Assembly (NCBI GenBank): GCA_046726955.1
Contig: JBKPBQ010000492.1
Span: forward strand, 1-7,809
Source: CAVPGH01 sp046726955
Lineage (GTDB): Bacteria; Acidobacteriota; Vicinamibacteria; Fen-336
Length of the DNA stretch: 7,809 bases
Direction: 5' to 3'
Position 1 is the first letter of the stretch, and each line of letters begins with the position of its first letter. The translations under genes and the position numbers were made by a program. The notes beneath the pieces are model-generated. The model saw only the letters and a program-made list of their open reading frames with translations, made no database searches and had not been told where the DNA came from. Positions 1 to 5,994 of the stretch are shown here, piece after piece.

Positions 1-285
1 CTGGCTGCCCGTGAGCGCGGCAAGGCCGGCCTTGTCCGCGGGATCCAGCCACCGGCCTGTCCGCACGGTCAGCGAGATGTTGACGATGGGGAGGGCCCGA
101 TCCTCCGCGATGAAGACGACCATCCCGTTGCGGAGGACGACACGGTAGTCCCTGGCGGAAGGCGGGTTGAAGACGAGCGGCTTGAACTGGAGCTCGTCGG
201 GCTTTGCGGGCACGGGCTGGGCGAGGAGCGGGCCCGCGTGAGCGAGGAGTCCCAGGGCGAGGAGGAGCGGAGCCGTGCGAGTCAT
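1..285 (-). CDS. M16 peptidase-like protein, zinc-less partner subunit (partial, C-terminus off the left edge)
   Basis: The first 95 codons are present; the frame is open to the window edge. Residues 1-22 look like a signal peptide (MTRT, then a Leu/Ala-rich core ending near LLAQ), so the protein is probably periplasmic. The remainder matches the start of an M16 (insulinase-type) domain: a strand containing VVLRNGMVVFIAED, then IVNISLTVRTGRWLDPADKAG. Where an active M16 enzyme has HxxEH, this protein reads A90-L-T-G93-S94, so all three residues of the motif are lost. That is typical of the non-catalytic member of a tandem M16 pair, which supplies the second half of the substrate chamber. The ATG (285-283) overlaps the stop of the upstream peptidase as TGATG, with GGAG (plus-strand 294-297) 8 bases before it inside the upstream gene, implying translational coupling. 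The call as a catalytically inactive partner rests on the missing motif and the neighbour; the rest of the protein is not visible. Confidence 0.88.
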   Translation of the reverse strand, partial: MTRTAPLLLALGLLAHAGPLLAQPVPAKPDELQFKPLVFNPPSARDYRVVLRNGMVVFIAEDRALPIVNISLTVRTGRWLDPADKAGLAALTGSQ

Positions 286-2021
286 CACTTCTTCTCCAGC
301 GCGGCGAGGCGCTCCTGCGCGCGTTTCACGACGAGGGCGATCGCCGGCTTCATCTCCGGCGGGGCCTGCTCCGCCGCCTGCTGCATCTGGGCGATGCCCT
401 CGCGGAGCCGGGCGGCGTCGGTCTCGGAGGCGATCTGGGCGAGGCTCTGCTTGACCATGGCCTGGGCGGGCGCGGGCAGCGCGGCCACCTCGGGATCCTC
501 GGGAGGCCCTCCTTCCTTCCGGAGGAAGATCCCCACCGTGCGGCTCTCGCGCGTGAGGTAGTCGCCGGCGGCCCGCTGGAGATCTTCGGCGGTGACCGCG
601 TCCGCCTTCTCCGGCGAGGTGTTGATGTAGCGCCAGTCGCCGAGCCCGTCGTAGACGAGGAGCTGGACGAGGATCGAGAAGGGCGAGGAGAGCCGGCGGA
701 AGGCGTTCGCCTTGTACTGGTTCTTCACCTTCTGCAGCTCGTCCGCGGCCACGGGCTCTTTCTGCAGCTTCCCGATCTCCTCGTAGATCGCCTGCTCCAC
801 CGCCGCGGGCTCCTTGCCGTCCTTGACCGTGCACTCGACCTCGAAGAAGCCGCCGTACTTGCGGCCGTCGACGCTGGCCGACACCTCGTTCGCGATCTGG
901 CGGCCCGTCACCAGGCCCTTGTAGAGCCGGCCGGTGCGGCCGGAGAGCAGGTCGGAGAGCAGGTCGAGGACGGTGAAGTCCTTGTGGACGAAGGGGACGC
1001 CCTTCCACCAGATGCGCACGGTGGGCGACGTCTCCGCCTCCGCCGCGTAGCGCCGCTCCGCCGGCTGCTTGGGCTCCGTGGTGACGACGGGCGGGGGGTC
1101 GGTCTTGCCGCGGGGGATGCGGCCGAAATACCGCTCGAGGAGGGGCTTCACCTCCGCCGTCTTGAAGTCGCCGACGAGGGCGGCTGTGATGTTGTTGGGG
1201 GCGTAGTAGGTCGCGAAGTAGGCCTGGGCCTGGGCGAGCGAGTAGGTCGGGATGTCCGAGGGCCAGCCCACCGTGGGCCACTGGTAGGGCGAGGCTTCCC
1301 AGAAGACGGCGTTGAAGTCCTCGTCGAACTTCCCGAGCGGCGTCGAGTCGGTGCGCATGCGGCGCTCCTCGAACACGACGTCCCGCTCCGAGTAGAACTC
1401 GCGGAAGACCGCGTTCATGAGCCGGTCCGACTCCAGCCAGCACCACAGCTCGAGCTTGTTGGCGGGGACGCGCACGAAGTAGACGGTCTCGTCCGTGTTC
1501 GTGAAGGCGTTCAGGTTCTCCCCGCCGTTGCTCGTGTAGAGCTGGGTGAAGTGGTCCTTGATGATCGTCTCCCTCTGCTTCTCGACGAGGGAGTCGAAGC
1601 GGGCGGCGAGCTCCTTGTAGCGCTCCGTCCAGTTCTCGGGCTTCGCGAGGTCGTCGATCTCGCCCCGCCTCTGCTTCTCCCGCATCACCGCCATCTCCGC
1701 CCGCATCTCCTCCGCGACCTTCTCCTGGTCCTCGATCAGCTTGAGGTCGGCGTCGATGTCCTTGGTGCCGATGACCCTCGTCCCCTTGAACATCATGTGC
1801 TCGAAGAAGTGGCTGATCCCGGTGATTCCAGGCCTCTCGTTCGCCGACCCCACGCGGGCCACCCAGCCCCCGGACACGGTCGGCGAGTCGTGGTGCTCGT
1901 AGAGCAGCCACTTCATGCCGTTGGGGAGCGTCCACTCCTCGACCGCGATCTGCGGCTTCTGGGCGGCCGCGGCGGGGAGGGCGAGGAGGACCAGAAGGAG
2001 CGGCCCGAGCCTCGTTTTCAT
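285..2021 (-). CDS. Secreted M16 family zinc metallopeptidase (active subunit)
   Basis: A 578-residue protein. Residues 1-20 form a signal peptide (MKTR, Leu-rich core, AAAA/Q), so it should act in the periplasm. The M16 N-lobe begins at VEEWTLPNGMKWLL (27-40). The zinc motif is H71-F-F-E74-H75 within SHFFEHMMFKGT. The third zinc ligand is probably E219 in SERDVVFEER, placed by eye against pitrilysin and MPP. Between them lies a charged, probably coiled-coil stretch (about 92-157), making the HxxEH-to-Glu spacing roughly 144 residues instead of about 75; related periplasmic M16 proteins carry similar insertions. LNAFTNTDETVYFVRVPANKLELW (170-193) is a family block. The second M16 lobe covers about 255-500, followed by an Ala/Gln/Glu-rich tail. 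Where many active M16 enzymes read RGLAY, this one reads RQIAN (374-378), so the Tyr is not evident. The ATG is preceded by GAGGT about 8 bases upstream. The partner gene follows in a TGATG overlap. Substrate unknown. Confidence 0.95.
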   Translation of the reverse strand: MKTRLGPLLLVLLALPAAAAQKPQIAVEEWTLPNGMKWLLYEHHDSPTVSGGWVARVGSANERPGITGISHFFEHMMFKGTRVIGTKDIDADLKLIEDQEKVAEEMRAEMAVMREKQRRGEIDDLAKPENWTERYKELAARFDSLVEKQRETIIKDHFTQLYTSNGGENLNAFTNTDETVYFVRVPANKLELWCWLESDRLMNAVFREFYSERDVVFEERRMRTDSTPLGKFDEDFNAVFWEASPYQWPTVGWPSDIPTYSLAQAQAYFATYYAPNNITAALVGDFKTAEVKPLLERYFGRIPRGKTDPPPVVTTEPKQPAERRYAAEAETSPTVRIWWKGVPFVHKDFTVLDLLSDLLSGRTGRLYKGLVTGRQIANEVSASVDGRKYGGFFEVECTVKDGKEPAAVEQAIYEEIGKLQKEPVAADELQKVKNQYKANAFRRLSSPFSILVQLLVYDGLGDWRYINTSPEKADAVTAEDLQRAAGDYLTRESRTVGIFLRKEGGPPEDPEVAALPAPAQAMVKQSLAQIASETDAARLREGIAQMQQAAEQAPPEMKPAIALVVKRAQERLAALEKK

Positions 2022-2030
2022 CTGTGTCTA

Positions 2031-2036
2031 CCTCGC
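2031..2036 (-). promoter_or_regulatory. Shine-Dalgarno for the M16 peptidase
   Basis: The minus strand reads GCGAGGT here, ending 8-9 bases before the ATG at 2021. It supports that start over any alternative. Confidence 0.6.
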
Positions 2037-2052
2037 TTCGGACAGGAGCCTG

Positions 2053-2082
2053 AGACTAGCAGCAGACGAAGCCGGCCCGCAA
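2053..2082 (-). promoter_or_regulatory. Possible sigma70-type promoter for the M16 pair
   Basis: On the minus strand TTGCGG (plus 2082-2077) is followed after 18 bases by TAGTCT (plus 2058-2053). The -35 keeps TTG and the -10 keeps the important T, A and final T. A start a few bases past the -10 would leave a leader of about 25 bases before the ATG at 2021. Only partial matches to a generic consensus; not verified. Confidence 0.3.
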
Positions 2083-2088
2083 ACCGGC
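2071..2088. repeat. Short inverted repeat between the divergent promoters
   Basis: GCCGG (2071-2075) and CCGGC (2084-2088) are exact inverted copies around 8 bases, spanning 18 bp. The repeat overlaps the putative -35 of the M16 promoter and ends just before the putative -35 of the efflux operon. This is where a shared operator could sit, but five-base GC arms are frequent by chance in DNA this GC-rich. Confidence 0.25.
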
Positions 2089-2093
2089 CATAT

Positions 2094-2122
2094 TTGACGG
2101 CTTCCGGAGCCCTGGCTAACCT
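2094..2122 (+). promoter_or_regulatory. Possible sigma70-type promoter for the efflux operon
   Basis: TTGACG (2094-2099) and TAACCT (2117-2122) are separated by 17 bases. The -35 matches five of six consensus bases; the -10 keeps T, A and the final T. Initiation about 7 bases past the -10 would be near 2129, only a few bases before the GTG at 2133, implying a leaderless or nearly leaderless mRNA for the outer-membrane factor. The stretch 2081-2097 is also the most AT-rich part of the gap. Confidence 0.38.
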
Positions 2123-2132
2123 GTCTCGATAC

Positions 2133-3647
2133 GTGAAACGAAGCGAAGCCGCGGTCCTGATGAGCCTCTTCTTCCTCGCTTCCGCCGCCGCTCCGGCCCA
2201 GGAGCCGCCGCGGCCGCCGCAGGTTCCGCCGTCGGTCCCTCCCGAGCCCGTGCTCGAGGAAGCTCCAGAGGCGGCGGAGCAGGCGCTGCCGGAGGAGGCC
2301 GTGGGCCCGGCTCCGGGCGCGCCCACGCTCACCCTCGACGCCGCTGTGCGCATCGCCCTCGAGCGCAACTTCGCCCTCCTGAACTCCGCCGACAGCGTGC
2401 AGTCAGCGCGCTATCGCGAGTCGGCGGCCCGCGGGCAGTTCTATCCACAGGTCATCCCGCGCTACCAGCACGGCCCCACGGGATCCGCCTTCGGCCTCGA
2501 CGTCTCGCAGCGCGTTCCCTGGAGCGGAGCCACGGTCACCGCCACCGGGCTGCTCACTTCGCTCGCCTCCGAGACGCTCTCGCCCTTCCCGAAGTCCACG
2601 GACGTCCGGCTCGTGGTGAGCCAGCCGCTCCTGCGCGGCTTCGGGCCGAACACGACCTTCTACGACCTCCGGAACAGCGAGCGCAGCCGCATCGGCCAGC
2701 AGCGCACCTACGAGGTCAACCGGCAACGCCTGGCCGTCCAGGTCGCGGCCGCGTTCTACGACGTCGTGGCCCAGCGTGAGCTCGTGGGCGTGGCCCGCCA
2801 GAGCCTGAAGCGCAGCGACAGCCTGCGCCGGGCCTCCGAAGCGCGTCTGCAGGTGGGGATGGTGAGCAAGCTCGACGTCTTCCGAACCGAGCTGCAGTCC
2901 TCGCAGACCGAGGACTCGATGGTCCGCTCCGAAGCCGCACTCCGCAACGCCCTCGAGCAGTTCCGCTTCCTGCTCGCCGTCCCTCCCGACGACCCCGTGG
3001 AGCCGGCGGGGATCGTGCTCCCGGAGGCGCTCGCCCCCGAGTCCGAGCCCGTCGAGGAGCTGGTGCGCACCGCCATCGACAACCGGCTGGAGCTGAAGGA
3101 GACGCAGGACCAGGTGCAGGACGCCCGCCGCACCGCCTCGCTCGCCAAGCAGAACCTCCTGCCCCAGCTCGACCTGGGGGTGGGCGTCTCCCAGCTCGGC
3201 ACCGGGCCGACGTTCGGAGACGCCTGGCGCGTCGGGGACACGCGCGTCGACTTCTTCGTGGCGACGTCGTATCCCGTCGAGCGCTCCACCGACCGCGCGG
3301 CCAAGGCGGTCGCGGACCTCGACGTGGCCGCCCGGGAGCGCGCCGTGCGCCAGCGCGAGCTGGAGATCGACTCCGAGGTGCGCCTGCTCGCCCGCGAGCT
3401 CGCCCGCACGCGCAAGAGCGTCGAGCTGCAGAAGCAGGCGGTGGAGGTGGCGGCCCAGCAGCGCCGACTGGCCGACCTCCGCTACCAGCGCGGCCTCGCC
3501 AGCAACTTCGACGTGGTGGACGCGGAGGGGAGCCTCCTCCAGGCGCGGAGCGCGCTCGTCTCGCTCCTCGCGAGCTACCAGGTGGCTCTCCTCGACCTGA
3601 AGCGGGCGGCGGGGACCCTCGACGTGGAGCGGGAGTTCGCGCCGTGA
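2133..3647 (+). CDS. TolC-type outer membrane efflux protein (OMF)
   Basis: 504 residues from the GTG at 2133. This start gives a textbook signal peptide (MKRSEAAVLM, hydrophobic core, cleavage near APA/Q at 20-23). An in-frame ATG at 2160 would lose the positive N-terminus. No Shine-Dalgarno is visible for either. No lipobox Cys follows the signal, so it is not an OprM-like lipoprotein. A Pro/Glu/Ala-rich linker (about 24-65) precedes the first OMF helix (LTLDAAVRIALERNF, 66-80). Two OEP repeats follow. SQPLLRGFG (163-171) lies in the first beta region, and the paired motifs VGMVSKLDVFRTE (241-253) and RGLASNFDVVDAE (453-465) mark the internal duplication of the family. The protein would trimerise as the outer-membrane barrel and periplasmic tunnel of the exporter encoded just downstream. 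Its TGA overlaps the adaptor start as GTGA. The same frame stays open far upstream over the M16 gene, but that part is antisense shadow. Family call is firm; substrate unknown. Confidence 0.93.
   Translation: MKRSEAAVLMSLFFLASAAAPAQEPPRPPQVPPSVPPEPVLEEAPEAAEQALPEEAVGPAPGAPTLTLDAAVRIALERNFALLNSADSVQSARYRESAARGQFYPQVIPRYQHGPTGSAFGLDVSQRVPWSGATVTATGLLTSLASETLSPFPKSTDVRLVVSQPLLRGFGPNTTFYDLRNSERSRIGQQRTYEVNRQRLAVQVAAAFYDVVAQRELVGVARQSLKRSDSLRRASEARLQVGMVSKLDVFRTELQSSQTEDSMVRSEAALRNALEQFRFLLAVPPDDPVEPAGIVLPEALAPESEPVEELVRTAIDNRLELKETQDQVQDARRTASLAKQNLLPQLDLGVGVSQLGTGPTFGDAWRVGDTRVDFFVATSYPVERSTDRAAKAVADLDVAARERAVRQRELEIDSEVRLLARELARTRKSVELQKQAVEVAAQQRRLADLRYQRGLASNFDVVDAEGSLLQARSALVSLLASYQVALLDLKRAAGTLDVEREFAP
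3631..3635 (+). promoter_or_regulatory. Shine-Dalgarno supporting the adaptor start at 3644
   Basis: GGGAG lies 8 bases before the GTG at 3644, inside the end of the OMF gene. A second GGGAG (3768-3772) lies 9 bases before another in-frame GTG at 3782, so ribosome sites alone do not decide between the two starts. The GTGA overlap and G/C-ending codons from 3644 on favour the longer form. Confidence 0.45.
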
Positions 3648-5257
3648 GCACGGACGCGCTGCGCGCGCGTGTCCACGAGGTCCGCGCGTCCTTCGCGCGC
3701 CGGCGCGCGTCTCTTCTCGCCGCGGGGGCGCGAGCGGCGGCCTGGCTGCACCCGAGCGCGTGGACGCGGGAGAACGCGCGGGTGCTCGTCCACTCCGCGC
3801 GGCGACGCCCGGCGCGCGCGGCGGCGGTCGTGGCCGCGCTCCTCGCCATCGTCGCGGTGCCCTGGCTTGTTTTCTCCGGAGCGGGAGCGACCGGGGCGGC
3901 CTCCGCGCTCGTCCAGGAGGGTCCCTTCCGCGTCACGATCGTGGAGGGGGGGACCCTCGCCGCCCTGCGCTCCGTGACCTACGCCTCCAGCATCCAGAGC
4001 AACCAGGCCAAGATCGTGGCCCTCGCCCCCGAGGGCAAGCTCGTGGGCAAGGGCGACCTCCTGATCCTGTTCGACGCCGCGCCCTTCGAGGAGGAGATCC
4101 GCCGCAACCAGGCGCTCCTCGGCCAGGCGGAGGCCGATCTGCTGAAGGCCAAGCAGGACCTCAAGCTCCAGGCCATCCAGAACCAGGAGGAGCTCACCGC
4201 CGCCCGCCTCAAGACGGAGCGCAGCGACCTCGAGCTGAAGGACGTCCAGGAGGGGAAGGGCCGGCTCAAGGAGGAGGAGTCCGCGGCCGCCGTCGCGCAA
4301 GCGGAGCGCGAGCTCGAGAAGGCCCGCTCGCAGCTCGACGACCTGAAGCCGCTCCTCGTCGAAGGCTTCATCACCAAGGTCGAGCTCGAGCGCCAGGAGC
4401 AGGCGGTGGCGCGCGCCCAGGAGGAACTGACGCTCGCCCGGCGGCGGCGCGACGCGCTCGTGAACTTCGGCCGGCCGCTGGAGCTCACCCAAGCCCGCTC
4501 CGACGCGCAGTCGAGCAAGGAGAGCCTCCGCCAGCTCGAGAGTGCTTCCGCCTACCGTACCGCCCAGAAGCAGGCGGCGATCTCGTCCGCGGAGAGCCGC
4601 ATCGTGGAGGCGCAGAGCAAGCTCGAGCTCGCGCGGCAGCAGCTCGCGCGCTGCGAGGTGCGCGCGGACGTGCCGGGGATCGTCGTCTACAAGGAGGTCT
4701 TCTTCGGCTCCGAGCAGCGGAAGCCGCAGGTGGGGGACCAGGTCTGGGCGAATCAGCCGCTCCTCATCCTCCCGGACATCTCGCGGATGGTGGTGGAGAC
4801 GAAGGTCCGCGAGACGGACATCCACAAGGTCGAGAAGAACCAGAAGGTCACCGTGCGCGTCGAGGCCTACCCGGACCTGAAGCTCACGGGCACGGTCACG
4901 CTCGTGGGCACGCTCGCCCAGGAGGAGAAGGAGCGGCGGGGGACGAAGTTCTTCGGCGTCACCGTGCAGGTGAAGGAGTCGGAGCCCCGGCTGCGTCCGG
5001 GCATGACGACACGTGTCGAGATCGAGGTCGAAGAGCGGAAGAAGGCGCTCTTCGTGCCTCTCGAGGCGGTCTTCGAGCGCGATGGCCGGCACGTCGCCTG
5101 GCTGGCGGGCCGGCGGCCCGAGGCCCGCGAGGTCGTGCTCGGTCCGTCCAACCAGGACTTCGTCGTGGTCGAGAAGGGCCTCGAGCGCGGGGAGAGGGTG
5201 CTCCTCCGCGAGCCGGGAGCCCCGCCCTCCGATTTCGGTGGCGTCACGACGCCGTAG
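3644..5257 (+). CDS. HlyD/MacA-type membrane fusion (periplasmic adaptor) protein
   Basis: 537 residues. A basic, Arg/Ala-rich N-terminus (1-57) precedes one membrane helix (about 58-78), so the protein is anchored in the inner membrane with its bulk in the periplasm. Order of parts: N-terminal beta strand (94-115); first lipoyl half (about 116-150, with VGKGDLLILFDAAPFE); a long alpha-helical hairpin (about 150-336) turning near LLVEGFITK (237-245); second lipoyl half (337-380, CEVRADVPGIVVYK); beta-barrel (about 381-465); and membrane-proximal domain (466-525, FVPLEAVFERDG, GLERGERVLL). The tip keeps the Leu and Ser/Thr positions (L237, T244) of the OMF-docking motif of AcrA-like adaptors but has Asp (D233) where Arg is usual. 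The hairpin is interrupted by NFGRPLEL (274-281). It would link the ABC permease to the upstream-encoded OMF. It overlaps the OMF stop by 4 bases. The alternative GTG at 3782 would remove most of the cytoplasmic extension. Confidence 0.93.
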   Translation: MSTDALRARVHEVRASFARRRASLLAAGARAAAWLHPSAWTRENARVLVHSARRRPARAAAVVAALLAIVAVPWLVFSGAGATGAASALVQEGPFRVTIVEGGTLAALRSVTYASSIQSNQAKIVALAPEGKLVGKGDLLILFDAAPFEEEIRRNQALLGQAEADLLKAKQDLKLQAIQNQEELTAARLKTERSDLELKDVQEGKGRLKEEESAAAVAQAERELEKARSQLDDLKPLLVEGFITKVELERQEQAVARAQEELTLARRRRDALVNFGRPLELTQARSDAQSSKESLRQLESASAYRTAQKQAAISSAESRIVEAQSKLELARQQLARCEVRADVPGIVVYKEVFFGSEQRKPQVGDQVWANQPLLILPDISRMVVETKVRETDIHKVEKNQKVTVRVEAYPDLKLTGTVTLVGTLAQEEKERRGTKFFGVTVQVKESEPRLRPGMTTRVEIEVEERKKALFVPLEAVFERDGRHVAWLAGRRPEAREVVLGPSNQDFVVVEKGLERGERVLLREPGAPPSDFGGVTTP

Positions 5258-5306
5258 GGGTGATCCGGAGGCCGCGGACACGCCTCTTCTTCCCCCTCTC
5301 GCCGAG

Positions 5307-5993
5307 ATGCGCGACGTCTCCCGCGTCTACTCCCGCGGGGGCGGAGCGCCGGTCGTCGCCCTCGACGGGGTCAGCCTGCGGATCGCGGAGGGGGAGAAGC
5401 TCGCGATCATGGGCCCCTCGGGCTCGGGCAAGTCGACACTCCTGAGCCTCCTCGGCGGGCTCGACCGGCCCACGCGCGGCGAGTACGTCCTCGAAGGGGA
5501 GACCGTCTCCACGCTCGACGACGACGCCGTCTCGGCGATCCGCAATCGGACGATCGGCTTCGTCTTCCAGTCGTTCCACCTGCTGCCCCACCTGAGCGTC
5601 GTGGAGAACGTGGAGACGCCGCTCGTCTACTCTGCGGTTCCCCACGCGGAGTGGCGGCCGCGCGCCCTTCGCGCTCTGGAGCGGGTGGGCCTCTCGTCGC
5701 GCGCCGACCACCGGCCCTCCGAGCTCTCCGGGGGCGAGGCCCAGCGCGCGGCGATCGCCCGCGCCCTCGTCACGCAGCCGCGCCTCATCCTGGCCGACGA
5801 GCCCACGGGCAACCTCGACTCCGCCACCGGCGAGCAGATCGCCCGGCTCCTCGACGAGCTGCACGCGGAGGGGCGGACGATCGTGCTCGTCACCCACAAC
5901 GAGGCGCTCGCGCGCCGGGCCGAGCGCATGATCCAGCTCCGCGACGGCCGCATCGAGTCCGACGAGACGCTCGGCGCGCGGAAGGAGGCCTAG
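5307..5993 (+). CDS. ABC transporter ATP-binding protein, MacB/LolD type
   Basis: 228 residues from the ATG at 5307. All nucleotide-binding motifs are intact: Walker A GPSGSGKST (36-44), Q-loop Q88 in FVFQSFHLLP, signature LSGGEAQR (140-147), Walker B LILADEP (160-166), D-loop GNLD (168-171) and switch His H197 in LVTHNEA. The FQSFHLLPHLSVVENVE block and the DEPTGNLD form are typical of MacB, LolD and FtsE ATPases, which drive export or periplasmic force transmission. It should pair with the permease that starts 1 bp after its stop. The start is uncertain: the residues just upstream (PPLAE) resemble the first strand of relatives, which usually read PLIELRDV, and an in-frame GTG at 5238 would add 23 residues and overlap the adaptor gene by 20 bp. 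Codons between 5258 and 5306 often end in T in this frame, which argues for the ATG. Neither start has a good Shine-Dalgarno. Confidence 0.94.
   Translation: MRDVSRVYSRGGGAPVVALDGVSLRIAEGEKLAIMGPSGSGKSTLLSLLGGLDRPTRGEYVLEGETVSTLDDDAVSAIRNRTIGFVFQSFHLLPHLSVVENVETPLVYSAVPHAEWRPRALRALERVGLSSRADHRPSELSGGEAQRAAIARALVTQPRLILADEPTGNLDSATGEQIARLLDELHAEGRTIVLVTHNEALARRAERMIQLRDGRIESDETLGARKEA
5982..5988 (+). promoter_or_regulatory. Strong Shine-Dalgarno for the permease
   Basis: AAGGAGG lies 6 bases before the GTG at 5995. It is the best ribosome site in the window and fixes this GTG as the permease start. It is embedded in the last codons of the ATPase gene. Confidence 0.75.
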
Positions 5994-5994
5994 G

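Noticed and set aside
204..2132. Long open plus-strand frame running into the OMF gene, giving an apparent 1147-residue protein
   Set aside because: The part before 2133 is antisense to the M16 peptidase, whose frame has a signal peptide, HxxEH and family motifs. The antisense translation is Arg/Leu/Val-rich without recognisable domains. Stops are rare because GC-rich codons on one strand leave the other strand open.
3657..3720. Run of GCGCGC-type sequence at the start of the adaptor gene as a repeat element
   Set aside because: It is explained by Arg and Ala codons (CGC, GCG) in the adaptor N-terminus; there is no fixed repeat unit.
2716..3936. 406-residue minus-strand open frame opposite the OMF gene
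   Set aside because: Translation is almost entirely Arg, Ala, Pro, Gly and Ser, typical of a shadow frame in GC-rich DNA.
3575..5281. 568-residue minus-strand open frame opposite the adaptor gene
   Set aside because: Its product is low-complexity Leu/Arg/Glu repeats mirroring the coiled-coil codons of the adaptor. The plus-strand frame has clear adaptor domains.
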